Positions 7,605-17,275 of a DNA stretch of 64,000 nucleotides are shown here, piece after piece. The number at the start of each line of letters is the position of its first letter. Position 1 is the first letter of the stretch. The stretch is from an uncultured Roseburia sp. (lineage in GTDB: Bacteria; Bacillota; Clostridia; Lachnospirales; Lachnospiraceae), in NCBI GenBank assembly GCA_934317215.1, contig CAKREH010000003.1, forward strand, positions 62,001 to 126,000, read 5' to 3'. Below the pieces are notes generated by a model that did not search any database, was not told the origin of the DNA, and saw nothing but the letters and a program-made list of their open reading frames with translations. Made by a program: the position numbers and the translations under genes.

Positions 7605-10600
7605 AAATTGCTCACCTTTACTTTCAACTGTTCTATCTCATCATGCTGTAGCTGCACCGTAGCAACCAGATCAGCAATCAGTTCTGTATATTTCAGCCCG
7701 TAATACCTTTTTCCATCACTGTCAGAAAACGTTTTAGGGCAAATATTCCAGCCTTTTTCCGCACCTTTCAAAACATCCTGCGCAATAAATCCATGATGAA
7801 ATCCTTTCTTTTCAGCATTGTAACGATACGATTTTGCTCTCAAAGAATAAATAAATTCCGAAGACTGCTTTTTATCCAGATCTGAGATCGTATTTTTCAG
7901 CCTTTTATCTGAACCGTCAATCACACCACCTCTAAATCCGCCGGTACCGTTATCTCCGTTTAGATGAATACTTAACTGGTCGTTTCCTGCCCCGCCTTTA
8001 TACAAGGCAACCTGGTTATATTGAACTATGCACTGATGTATTGGATTTTCAAGCGTTCCTTCTACCGTTCGAAAACCATCCGTTCCCATCTGTATAAGCG
8101 TACCGCTTCGTTTTAATTCAATAAGGTTTGCTGTGGATTCTTTTGTCTGAATGTGCACATATCCGCCGGTCATTTCCATGGATCCTTTTAATTCAAGCAG
8201 ATTCGCTTTAATTTTGATTCCCTCGGCTGACTGATTAATCTCAGATACAACACTGTTTTTTGTTACTTTTAAGCTGATCTGAGAAGATGTCTGCGTAATT
8301 GCACTGGACATATTTGACGCAAGCTGTTTGAATTTCTTCAATAATGTCCACTTATATTTGCCGCTGCTTAAACTGCCATCCGGCTCACAGCCATAGTAAT
8401 ATCCGTTATTCTGATTTAAAAAAGTATTTCCGTTATAGTATGACGATGCCGGATACGTTTTTTCCGGATTTCCAAAACCATAATAGGTAATATCGTATTC
8501 CCCGATATCCCATGCTTTTAAAGAAGCAGTGACTTCTGACCGAATACCGTCTGCTGTCAATTCTAACGCTGACTTCATATCTCCTTTTGTGGTGTAATTC
8601 TCGGAAACCTCTGCTTTTATGGATTTTGCCGTCTGCTCTATTTTTGATGATAAATTATCCGTTATCTTGGTTAATTTCCCAACATATTTCCAATCAGAAT
8701 CTACAGAATCTCTGTTGTAATATTTTCCACTGTCCTGATTTAGATAATATAAGTAGTTTCCACTATCTTTTTTTGCCGGAGGACTCCCATATCCAAAAAG
8801 AATTTCTTCCTTTGTTACCCCATTCGGTAATGCCCATTTATCCTGCGCTTTTGCCACTTGTGTTTTTATGGATTCCGCCGTCTGTGTGATCTTTGAGGAT
8901 AATTTCCCCTCTGCGTCATTTGCGCGATTCACTTCTGTGGTTATGTCTCTTGCCGTCTGCGTGATCTTCGAAAATAAGGAGGACGGATTACTGCCGTCTG
9001 TTGTCTCGCTTACAAGACTTGTTATCCGATCCTTTTCTATATTGATGGAAGCCTCTAATTTCTTGGAAACCTTCTGCAATTCTTTCATTTTATTCCACGA
9101 AGACCCATCCGACAAATAGAGATATCCTGTTTTCTGATCCAGATAATATTTTCCTTTATACTTATCCGCAGGATAAACTTTATTGCCTTTTGAATCTAAA
9201 ATCGAGTCCGGTGCACCGTAAGATGTGACTGCTATGTCATATCCTGTCGTGTCCCATACATCCCCGTAACTGGCTACCGTCATCTTTATTTCACTGGCCG
9301 TCTGATTTATAGAAGATTCCAACCCTTCCTTGGTATCCTTTACTTCCAGACGGATATCTGATGCAGTCTGTGAGATCCGCGATATCAGCCCCTGTTCTTT
9401 TTCTTCAATCGTACTCTGTGTTTTTTCGAGCGTCCGCTCTAAAACATTGCTTTTACCTTTCAGCTGCAAAATGCTCCGATGTACACCATTGGCTTTACTG
9501 GTCCGGTACTCTTCCCCGTCTGTTTCCAGATCGTCCCTTAAAGCCTGTATACCTTTTAAGGTTCTTTTAAAGATATATGACTCAATCAACTCGTATTTTG
9601 TCGGCAGCCGCACTGCATCCCCGACCTCAAGGCACGGATTTCCTTTGCAGTCCGCCGTAAACGGGCGGTAAACAATACCTCTGATCTTGGAAAGAATATT
9701 TTTTGCAATGCCCTTCAGTTCTTTTGTGCCTTTGCCATAGACAAGAAAATTATCCTCAATCACATAAGCATTGTCTCCAGTACCCACGATCACGCCGATA
9801 TCATTCTTCTGCTCCCGGATCTGTAACTTATTGATCGTTTTAACAAGAAAATCTTCATACTCAGCCGTTATATATAAATCTTTCCCAATCCGGTTGCTTT
9901 TCGGATCTCTTGGGAATAAATCATCTGCCGGATAAAGATCGTTTCTCGGATAAAGTCCCTGTATATTCTGCTCCAGGTATATATAATGAAACTTCCCGTC
10001 ACGCCCCATGTGCCCCATGCAGCCATTGATTTCACAGATGCAGGATAATACCTCTTTCCCACTTATAGTCTCGCCTACAGTGCTTATTTCTTCCGTATCA
10101 GAGTTCTTCTCGCCGGATGCCGCAACCGCAATCGTTTTTTCAATGGACATATCGTCATTGATAAGTTCAATATCTGCCTGCTTAATCCCGAAGTGCTTAA
10201 AAAAGCTGTTCCGGAATTTTTTCATTGTGACTGGATCATAAACGGTAACAGTCGTGGTTTTTCCATCTTTATCTTTCCGCTGCTCTTTATGGGATGGAAA
10301 TACAGTGTTGTACCATGCTGCCACATCTGCATTTAAAATGTCATAAAGAGCGTCATATGCAACCACATCACGGCACGTCCTGTCTGCCGTGGGCGTATCA
10401 GAATCAACCTTATATCGTCCGAACTGGAACGGGATATCTGTATGTCCACCAAGAGACATCCTTACTGTCATCCATCTGCCTTTCATTGGCAAAAATGTAT
10501 TTGACACCGTGAATTTAATCATGGCAGCTTCACATGAGCCAAACGTCAATTCCTGTTCCGAACACAAACTTTCGGTCAATTCGAATTTTTCTTGGTGTAA

Positions 10601-10702
10601 CTCTGTATTTGTGATATTTATTTTTCCGTCATCAGATACGATGGACAACTGTTTGTCAACCGTATCTTTTTTGAACAAGTCGCCATATTTATAATTAACC
10701 AC
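7601..10702 (-). CDS. Tail spike / minor structural protein with S74 chaperone domain
   Basis: About 1033 residues. The N-terminal third resembles the Tal-type baseplate protein (MKGRWMTVRMSLGG, later LEVGDAVRLPTKYELIE). The middle has repeated coiled-coil units (ISQTASDIRLEV, ITQTARDITTEV, ITQTAESIKTQV) alternating with GYLYLSDGSSW-like blocks. The last about 104 residues are a Peptidase_S74 intramolecular chaperone (GSDKRLK at about 930, HHGFIAQDV), which folds the trimer and cuts itself off at the Ser-Asp site. A GTG at 10700-10702 after AGGAGGTGTGTACG is the best start; an earlier in-frame GTG is too close to the ribosome binding site. Confidence 0.88.
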   Translation of the reverse strand: MVNYKYGDLFKKDTVDKQLSIVSDDGKINITNTELHQEKFELTESLCSEQELTFGSCEAAMIKFTVSNTFLPMKGRWMTVRMSLGGHTDIPFQFGRYKVDSDTPTADRTCRDVVAYDALYDILNADVAAWYNTVFPSHKEQRKDKDGKTTTVTVYDPVTMKKFRNSFFKHFGIKQADIELINDDMSIEKTIAVAASGEKNSDTEEISTVGETISGKEVLSCICEINGCMGHMGRDGKFHYIYLEQNIQGLYPRNDLYPADDLFPRDPKSNRIGKDLYITAEYEDFLVKTINKLQIREQKNDIGVIVGTGDNAYVIEDNFLVYGKGTKELKGIAKNILSKIRGIVYRPFTADCKGNPCLEVGDAVRLPTKYELIESYIFKRTLKGIQALRDDLETDGEEYRTSKANGVHRSILQLKGKSNVLERTLEKTQSTIEEKEQGLISRISQTASDIRLEVKDTKEGLESSINQTASEIKMTVASYGDVWDTTGYDIAVTSYGAPDSILDSKGNKVYPADKYKGKYYLDQKTGYLYLSDGSSWNKMKELQKVSKKLEASINIEKDRITSLVSETTDGSNPSSLFSKITQTARDITTEVNRANDAEGKLSSKITQTAESIKTQVAKAQDKWALPNGVTKEEILFGYGSPPAKKDSGNYLYYLNQDSGKYYNRDSVDSDWKYVGKLTKITDNLSSKIEQTAKSIKAEVSENYTTKGDMKSALELTADGIRSEVTASLKAWDIGEYDITYYGFGNPEKTYPASSYYNGNTFLNQNNGYYYGCEPDGSLSSGKYKWTLLKKFKQLASNMSSAITQTSSQISLKVTKNSVVSEINQSAEGIKIKANLLELKGSMEMTGGYVHIQTKESTANLIELKRSGTLIQMGTDGFRTVEGTLENPIHQCIVQYNQVALYKGGAGNDQLSIHLNGDNGTGGFRGGVIDGSDKRLKNTISDLDKKQSSEFIYSLRAKSYRYNAEKKGFHHGFIAQDVLKGAEKGWNICPKTFSDSDGKRYYGLKYTELIADLVATVQLQHDEIEQLKVKVSNL

Positions 10703-11111
10703 CGTACACACCTCCTATGAAAGCAAGCCGAACTGAGTTGTAATGAACCATTCCGTCATACGTTCCGTATATCGTAGGCTGAAAATCTGCCATATAGCCG
10801 TACTGCGTCACATAATCGTCATATTCCGGGATATACGCTGTGATATAGCAGGCTCTCCCTGTCGCATTTGTGAACTGGCTTCTGATATTATTTAAAACCT
10901 CACTAAAAGTCTTATTGGTAAGCATAGCCCGTGTTTCAAACTCAACTTTTAGTGCCTTTAATTCCACGGCATTTCTATGCAGATAGCCGTTGGCGTCTGT
11001 ATAATCGTCCAAATCCTGCATGTTGACATATGGACTGTATGTCTCTGCTTTCATAAACGACATCGGCACTGTGTAATTTCCAATCTTTAACAGCCATCCG
11101 CTGTACGCCAT
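10695..11111 (-). CDS. Distal tail / baseplate component (DUF6711-like)
   Basis: 138 residues from the ATG after GGAGGTGGTCGC. It begins MAYSGWLLKIGNYTVP and contains TYSPYVNMQDLDDYTDANGYLHRN. Proteins of this size and sequence style lie between tape measure and tail spike in many Firmicutes prophages and probably have the distal-tail role. It overlaps the spike start by 8 bases. Confidence 0.65.
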   Translation of the reverse strand: MAYSGWLLKIGNYTVPMSFMKAETYSPYVNMQDLDDYTDANGYLHRNAVELKALKVEFETRAMLTNKTFSEVLNNIRSQFTNATGRACYITAYIPEYDDYVTQYGYMADFQPTIYGTYDGMVHYNSVRLAFIGGVYGG

Positions 11112-11125
11112 GCGACCACCTCCAA

Positions 11126-11296
11126 TCAAGTTACTCTTTCAGATTTACAAATACGAACACCGTTATCATCACTTAAAAATAAGATTTCAGTTTTTCCATC
11201 CGGCAGAATATCCGCGACAAAGCAATTATTCGGATTTCCTATTGGCGTCCGGTTTTCCGAGCACTTACCCCAGTCTATTGGTTTATATTTTTTCAT
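11126..11296 (-). CDS. Small hypothetical protein in tail module
   Basis: 56 residues (MKKYKPIDWGKCSENRTP at the start), with TAGGAGAATAGTC before the ATG at 11294-11296. Soluble, beta-rich in appearance (FVADILPDGKTEILFLSDDNGVRI). No family recognised. It lies 14 bp upstream of the distal-tail gene. Confidence 0.5.
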   Translation of the reverse strand: MKKYKPIDWGKCSENRTPIGNPNNCFVADILPDGKTEILFLSDDNGVRICKSERVT

Positions 11297-11434
11297 GACT
11301 ATTCTCCTAAAAATGGGTACAAAAATAGCACCTACCGATTTGATAGATGCTACTTTATATTGATTTTTATGAAAAAACAATTTACAATTATGTATAACTA
11401 CATTTAACTTACAAAAGAAAAGGAGACGATAATA

Positions 11435-12208
11435 ATGTCTGAAGATCAGCCAAAAATAAATGTTCTCCCAGAAGTTCCAAAATCTGTGGACAATGCAATT
11501 GAAAATTTAACCGACCTACCAACAAAAGGAATAGGTCAAACCTTCGCTGATTGTTGGTATCTCGCATTTGGCGGCATTTCGCAATTAGCAGAAAAACGTC
11601 GTATTAAATACGCCATAGAATTAGAGAATTTCAAAAATGAACTAGAAAATTCTTTATCAACCGTACCAGAAGAACGTAAAATTGAGCCGACCACACAAAT
11701 AGTCTTAAAAACTTTGGACGAAGCAAAATATTGTGTCGAAGAAGAAGAACTCCGAAAACTTTTTGTTAATTTGCTTACATCATGCACTGACTCTCTCAAA
11801 AATGTTCATCCATCGTTTGCGCAGATAATAGGACAAATGAGTTCAAATGATGCAAAAATGTTGCAAACATTCAAAGTAGCTAATATACAGCCAATTTGCA
11901 ATATTAAAGCAGTGTCAAAAGAAGATGATTCTTTTAATATTGTAGCACGCAATCTATTTATGGCCGGACCATCAAATATGAAATTAAATGAAAAATCCAT
12001 CTCCATTTCTTCATTAGTCCATTTAGGATTACTTGAAATTCCAGAAGATGCTCATTTTACTGATGATTCATTTTATTCTGGCTTTGATGAAACTGATATT
12101 TTTCAAAATAACATAGTTCATTTTCCAGATAAAGAAATACGATTGCAAAAAAAGATTGTTCAAACAACGTCTCTCGGAGAGTTATTCATCTCTTGTTGTT
12201 TGCCTTAG
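11435..12208 (+). CDS. Abi-alpha (DUF4393)-like protein, cargo gene
   Basis: 257 residues, on the plus strand against the direction of the tail operon. The pattern (FGGISQLAEKRRIKYAIELENFKNEL early, then EEEELRKLFVNLLTSC, DAKMLQTF and a C-terminal segment with SSLVHLGLLE) fits the DUF4393/Abi-alpha family, linked by name to abortive infection. The ATG follows AAAAGGAGACGATAATA. It probably has its own promoter in the AT-rich 11300-11430 stretch and is expressed from the prophage, perhaps excluding other phages. Assignment is by pattern, without a search. Confidence 0.65.
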   Translation: MSEDQPKINVLPEVPKSVDNAIENLTDLPTKGIGQTFADCWYLAFGGISQLAEKRRIKYAIELENFKNELENSLSTVPEERKIEPTTQIVLKTLDEAKYCVEEEELRKLFVNLLTSCTDSLKNVHPSFAQIIGQMSSNDAKMLQTFKVANIQPICNIKAVSKEDDSFNIVARNLFMAGPSNMKLNEKSISISSLVHLGLLEIPEDAHFTDDSFYSGFDETDIFQNNIVHFPDKEIRLQKKIVQTTSLGELFISCCLP

Positions 12209-12337
12209 AATGGCTTTAACATCAGAAATCATTCCTTTCATATAATCGTCGATTACATCAAAATATCTGTATGCAAATAACTTTACAACCGCCACAGAAG
12301 TTATGGCAGATACTATAATGCATATCAATATTGTCAT
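12182..12337 (-). CDS. Small single-span membrane protein, 51 aa
   Basis: 51 residues starting MTILICIIVSAITSVAVV, one membrane segment, then a short charged tail. The ATG at 12335-12337 follows GAAAGGGTGAAAAAT. It runs convergent to and overlaps the 3' end of the Abi-alpha-like gene by 27 bases. No family recognised. Confidence 0.45.
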   Translation of the reverse strand: MTILICIIVSAITSVAVVKLFAYRYFDVIDDYMKGMISDVKAILRQTTRDE

Positions 12338-12360
12338 ATTTTTCACCCTTTCTTCAATAC

Positions 12361-12386
12361 AAAAGGCACCCTGATGGATGCCTTTT
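12361..12386 (-). terminator. Terminator after the zinc-ribbon membrane gene
   Basis: AAAAGGCA, 10-base loop, TGCCTTTT. It lies downstream of the stop at 12413 when read on the minus strand. Confidence 0.8.
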
Positions 12387-12412
12387 GCTGCATATAAAAT
12401 CTCATTTTTAAG

Positions 12413-13240
12413 TTATTTGTCTGCACGCCCTGTAAAATACACTTCTACATGATCGTATCCGTTGTAACAGTCAAGCTGTGCAGAAATTGTTTTGCTTGGT
12501 TTTATTTCACTATCCGAGTCTGTAACATATGTACTATTATAGCCAACAACATTATCATTTCCATCAAAAAACAATGCATATGCCTCTACAAAAAGTACTG
12601 GATATTCCGCGTTATTGGTAACTGATATTGTTACATTTTCGCTGTTAAGTGTTTGTTCAACGAGTAAATTATTTACAACTGGCTTATAATATGGCTTTTC
12701 GTTATAATCCAATGTATATTCTACTTTGTCAATTCCAGAAACACTATCAAAATAAAAGTATCCAATAGATGTTTCGCCAGCTCCTAAAATATCAATACTC
12801 ATGTCTCCAGCTCCTATTGAATTACCGCTTTCATCTTTTGCCGTTGCATTTCCAGATACCGAAACATCTGTATCAGAATTATTTGTAATAACCAAAAAAT
12901 ACAAAGTATCGCCTATCTGGTTTTCATATTTATATTCTTTTATTGAAAAATCAGAATCAGAAACCTCTTTTACTTCTGGCTCTTTATTATTGCTTACAAC
13001 ATCATTTTGAACAACTGATTCTGTCGACGCTTCATTTACTCCATTCCCTTTTTGTTCAGTATTTCCAGTATTATTTCCACTTTTTCCTATTGCGTACGCA
13101 ATAACAACTAAGACTATGACAAGTATGCCTAATTTTACGTTGAATCCCTGTGCTCTCCGGCAATTCGGACATACCCTTGCTTTTGCCGGAATTTCTGTTT
13201 GGCAATATTTACATAGTTTTGTTTCTTTTTTCTCTTCCAT
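12413..13240 (-). CDS. Zinc-ribbon membrane-anchored protein
   Basis: 275 residues. Residues 10-28 form a zinc ribbon (CKYCQTEIPAKARVCPNC, four cysteines), followed by one membrane span (LGILVIVLVVIAYAIG), a Ser/Asn-rich linker, and an extracytoplasmic part made of beta-rich repeats (FSIKEYKYENQIGDTLYFLVI, later VTISVTNNAEYPVLFVEAY) like FxLYD-type domains. Not a virion gene by appearance. It has its own terminator and lies between tail genes and the Abi-like gene, so it is a likely lysogenic-conversion or exclusion gene. Start has GACGGAGGAATGAGAA before ATG. Confidence 0.65.
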   Translation of the reverse strand: MEEKKETKLCKYCQTEIPAKARVCPNCRRAQGFNVKLGILVIVLVVIAYAIGKSGNNTGNTEQKGNGVNEASTESVVQNDVVSNNKEPEVKEVSDSDFSIKEYKYENQIGDTLYFLVITNNSDTDVSVSGNATAKDESGNSIGAGDMSIDILGAGETSIGYFYFDSVSGIDKVEYTLDYNEKPYYKPVVNNLLVEQTLNSENVTISVTNNAEYPVLFVEAYALFFDGNDNVVGYNSTYVTDSDSEIKPSKTISAQLDCYNGYDHVEVYFTGRADK

Positions 13241-13299
13241 TTCTCATTCCTCCGTCATTTGTGATAGATTGATTCTACCACAAATAACGGTTATTGTCA

Positions 13300-16200
13300 T
13301 TAAAAACTATATGCTTCTCTTCCGGTTCTATTAAAATATTCTCTTGCGTATTTTCTAGCACTTCTTCCTATCTGGTCTTGTGTTACACCAAATTCTTTTT
13401 CGAGGATTCCTTGCAATAATTGATTTTGCTGTTTAAGTAACGCAATTTCCTGCTGTGACGTACTGTATACAGCATCACGAATACCTGTGATTTCCTGCCC
13501 CCCAGCAACTGCTGTCTTTCCTCCAACTGTTCCAAGGATTTCCGGTACGCCGTTTTCTCCTGCCATAAACATGCTGTACTGTTTTGGAAAACCTCCTGCA
13601 GCGAACGTTGGGATTTTTCCAAGGTTAATATTGCCAGCTTGAATTATTTCTTTTCCACCAATATTTACAGAATCCCATGAAAAAGACAGTTTTGAATTAA
13701 GCCACGTTGCAAAATTATTCCATACCTGCTTAATTCCTGCAACAGCATTATCAAATGCCTGCTTCAATCCGTCAGAAATGCCACTGAATGTCCATTTGTC
13801 TTTCGTAAAATACGGGGCGACATGATTTGTCCACCAAGAACCAATTCCAGATGTACTCCACCAGTTACTAAATTCGTCCCATTTTTCAGAAAGACCTTTT
13901 TTCATTCCTTCTCCCTGTTCATCCCATTTTTCTTTTGTAAACCAAGGTTTCACATGATTTTCCCACCAATTATATATTCCTGTCTTTTGCCACCAATCAG
14001 AAAATTCATCCCATTTAGCAGATAATCCCTCTTTTATTCCATTTCCTACTTCCATCCACTTTTCTTTTGTGAACCACGGGAAAATATTCTCCTGAATGTA
14101 AGTTAAGGCTTCATCCCACTTTTCTTTAATTTTTTCTCTTATACTGTCAATTTCTGCTTTCACTGACAGTTTCTTTTCTCCCCAGTAGTTCTTCACATCT
14201 TCCCACCAAGAAGAAATATCATTTTCGGTCGTTGTCAATTTGTTATGAACTGGAAGTTCTACATTCAGTCCCCACCATTCTTCTACATTGTCTTTGAACT
14301 CTGAAATCTTCTCTTGTAAATTTGGAAGGACGACATCTGCTCGTAAATCTACATCATCTAATCCATTTATATTCTTCCATTCATCTATCCACGCCTTTAG
14401 ATCAAAGCTGTCAGGTACATTTAATTTATTAGGCATATTATCATTGAACTCATTTAATGCTTTTTGGAAATCATCTAATGATTTGTAATCTTCCTTTTTA
14501 GGCAGATTTTTGACAAATTCATCAACATTCATTCCATTTCCAATGCCTAATTTGTCCATCACAGTATCATGGCTCAAAACTCCACCGCCATATGTATTAA
14601 TCCATTCAAACGGATTAAGAAGTTGTTTAAAACTTTCCTGAAGATATTGCAGAAAACCGCCTTTTTCATACGCTTTTTCTAAATTATTAGCATCTTTTTT
14701 TATGCTATCTTTTCCAACCGTAAAAGATAACGTTGCCACTACTACAGCAAGTGAAATAGGAATTGCATAAGAGAGCAATGATTTTACCGCCGTTGAACCA
14801 AAAGCGGCTGTGAATTTTGCTCCTATTAATTTTCCAATAGTCTCCTTGAGAAGTTTCCCTGTTAACAGTTTGCCTGCAAGTTTCAGAGCAAATGCTCCAA
14901 GAAGAATTTCAACTGTCTCGATATCAATGTTTGAAAGAAAATCTTTTACGCCTTTCCAAACATCAGACCACTTGATATTTTCTATCATGGTCTTAATTGT
15001 CTTGTAAACTCCCTGTACCCAAGTATTTATATCTTCTGCAAGTGCTTTAAAATCAAATGTTTTGAAGAATTTATTTATTCCCTCTGCCAGTGATTTTCCA
15101 AGGTTTGACCAGTCAAATGTCTGGCCAAAGGAAAGGGTGGCATAAATCGCCGTATTCAGTGCCCCGGCAATCGTTTTTCCTACATTTCCAAACAATCTTG
15201 GATTGATAAGACCATTAAGGAAATCTGCCAAGCCTTTGCCGAAATTTCTTGCCTTGGAATAAATCTTATCCCAGTTGATAGACTCCATAGCTTTTGATAA
15301 GGCATCACTGATGTATTTTCCAAGTTGTTTCAGATTTTTAATATCACTTTCGTAATTTTTGAAAATAGTATCAGTCTTGACGAGTTTGCCGCCACTGGCA
15401 CCACCGGATGCACCGCCGCCGGAACCGCCCGAACCTTTTTTACCCGAACCATCATTTGTTGTAATCAGTTTCAATTCGTCAAACTGACGGACGCCCTTAT
15501 TCATCTTGTCGATGTTCTTTGCCGCCTGTCCTGTGCTGTCCGCAACATCATCTGCACTCTCTGCCGCATCTGAAAAGTTATCTGCAAGTCCTGCGCCGGA
15601 ATCCTCATATTTCCATCCGAAGATTGCGCCTAAAGCGTTTGTAACCTTTGTGACAAAGCTGATAACAACCAGTAAAACAGAATTGAGTGCTTTTACGAAT
15701 GGTTTGAAAGCATTGATTAATGCCCCACCAATAACACTGCCAAGCTGTTCAAATGACTGTTTTAAAATTCTGATCTGGTTCGCCCATGAATCGGCCGTAC
15801 GCGCAAAGTCGCCCTGCGCTGTCTGCGTATTGGCAAGGACGTACTGATACCGGAGCATTGTCTTTTCAGCCTGTGACATAGACGCAATATCAGAATCTAA
15901 TCCCTGTTTCATCGCCCACTCTTTAAGGGTTGCCTGTGTAAGATCAAGACCGTAATCTCTTAATGGACGTGTCTGTCCGGTAAATATTGCAGCTAAATCC
16001 TGCGACACAACATCCTGATCTACGTCATACAAAGAAGCCATATCAGCAGTTAATTTTGTTAAATTCAAAGACACATCAGCCATGGAATCAGACAGACCAA
16101 TATAGCCATCTGTCTGTTTGTTCAAGAACTCATTGGCTTTCTTTATCAAACTGCTGTCAATTCCCATGGCTGTTCCCATTGCTTGGAATCGGCTTGCCGT

Positions 16201-17172
16201 CTGTTTCAGTGTCAGTTCTGACATACCGAACTGTCGTATAGAGTCCTGTGCAAAATCATTGACTTTCTTTGACATGTCCCCAAAAGTAACATCAACAACG
16301 TTCTGAACCTCTGTTAATGCGGATGATATGTCGATTGCATTTTTTATTCCCCTGATCGCTCCGTACAGACCAAGATAAATCCCCATAGAGGACAAAATCT
16401 GTCTTGTGAATGACTTGAGTCCGATCAATGCTTTCCCTGTGGATGTCTTAAATCCAAGGAAAGAACCGGAAAGACTACTGATGCTGGTATTTAATCCAGA
16501 AATTGCGCCACCAGACCTGTTGGAAAGATTGCCAAGCGCCTGCGTCATCTGAATGATATTCGAAGATACATTTGGTGCTTTTGAAAGCGTCTCAAACAGG
16601 TATTTGAGGTTGTCAGCAAGCAAAGGTATATTAGTTACCGCACGACCGCTTGCAACGCTTCCAAGCCTTGATATGGACGTTACAAGATTACTCATGTTGG
16701 TCATATCAAAATTCAATGCACCTATCTTGTTCATCTGGCGTATAAAGTTTTGTAACTGTGCAGAAAGAGCCGGCAGATTCTTTGTCGCCTGTGTAGATGC
16801 CTTGCCACCAATTTTTGACAACGCAGACACCATGCTTGTGAGTCCGCTTGTATCAACAGCCTTAACACTTGCTATTCCAGATGCAAGATCTCTCACAGCA
16901 GAAGATATTCCGTGGATAGAATTTGCATCAACACCAGAAAATTTATTGAGTGCCCGCACCATTGATGTGATTTCCGAAGATTTACCACCTTTGAATCCGG
17001 TAGCTGCATCGGAAATGCTTCTGATTCCGCTTGCAATATTTGAAAGTTTCGCAGTGTCAAACGATATGTTGTTCCGCAATGTCTGCATACTACTTGCAAG
17101 GCTTTCTATTGATTTACTTGCATTTGCGGCATCCGCTTTTATTTTTATTTGTAATTCATCAATATCTGCCAT
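13300..17172 (-). CDS. Tail tape measure protein
   Basis: 1290 residues, the longest gene of the prophage and the normal length-determining protein of a siphophage tail (about 190 nm expected at 0.15 nm per residue). The N terminus is a helical repeat region rich in Ser/Ala (SLASSMQTLRNNI and similar), with a TP901-type core near residues 290-460. Hydrophobic helices occur near 255-285, 485-525 and 755-825. Around residues 1070-1160 there are Trp-rich repeats (KWDEFSDWW, KPWFTKEKWDEQG). It directly follows the two tail chaperone genes. Confidence 0.93.
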   Translation of the reverse strand: MADIDELQIKIKADAANASKSIESLASSMQTLRNNISFDTAKLSNIASGIRSISDAATGFKGGKSSEITSMVRALNKFSGVDANSIHGISSAVRDLASGIASVKAVDTSGLTSMVSALSKIGGKASTQATKNLPALSAQLQNFIRQMNKIGALNFDMTNMSNLVTSISRLGSVASGRAVTNIPLLADNLKYLFETLSKAPNVSSNIIQMTQALGNLSNRSGGAISGLNTSISSLSGSFLGFKTSTGKALIGLKSFTRQILSSMGIYLGLYGAIRGIKNAIDISSALTEVQNVVDVTFGDMSKKVNDFAQDSIRQFGMSELTLKQTASRFQAMGTAMGIDSSLIKKANEFLNKQTDGYIGLSDSMADVSLNLTKLTADMASLYDVDQDVVSQDLAAIFTGQTRPLRDYGLDLTQATLKEWAMKQGLDSDIASMSQAEKTMLRYQYVLANTQTAQGDFARTADSWANQIRILKQSFEQLGSVIGGALINAFKPFVKALNSVLLVVISFVTKVTNALGAIFGWKYEDSGAGLADNFSDAAESADDVADSTGQAAKNIDKMNKGVRQFDELKLITTNDGSGKKGSGGSGGGASGGASGGKLVKTDTIFKNYESDIKNLKQLGKYISDALSKAMESINWDKIYSKARNFGKGLADFLNGLINPRLFGNVGKTIAGALNTAIYATLSFGQTFDWSNLGKSLAEGINKFFKTFDFKALAEDINTWVQGVYKTIKTMIENIKWSDVWKGVKDFLSNIDIETVEILLGAFALKLAGKLLTGKLLKETIGKLIGAKFTAAFGSTAVKSLLSYAIPISLAVVVATLSFTVGKDSIKKDANNLEKAYEKGGFLQYLQESFKQLLNPFEWINTYGGGVLSHDTVMDKLGIGNGMNVDEFVKNLPKKEDYKSLDDFQKALNEFNDNMPNKLNVPDSFDLKAWIDEWKNINGLDDVDLRADVVLPNLQEKISEFKDNVEEWWGLNVELPVHNKLTTTENDISSWWEDVKNYWGEKKLSVKAEIDSIREKIKEKWDEALTYIQENIFPWFTKEKWMEVGNGIKEGLSAKWDEFSDWWQKTGIYNWWENHVKPWFTKEKWDEQGEGMKKGLSEKWDEFSNWWSTSGIGSWWTNHVAPYFTKDKWTFSGISDGLKQAFDNAVAGIKQVWNNFATWLNSKLSFSWDSVNIGGKEIIQAGNINLGKIPTFAAGGFPKQYSMFMAGENGVPEILGTVGGKTAVAGGQEITGIRDAVYSTSQQEIALLKQQNQLLQGILEKEFGVTQDQIGRSARKYAREYFNRTGREAYSF

Positions 17173-17275
17173 ATCTGCACCAACTTCCTATAATTGTTCT
17201 AGGTTAGTGACTATCTTTCTCTCTGATAGCCAGTAAAAAGACGGTAAGATTTGACTCTTACCGCCCTTAATAAGT

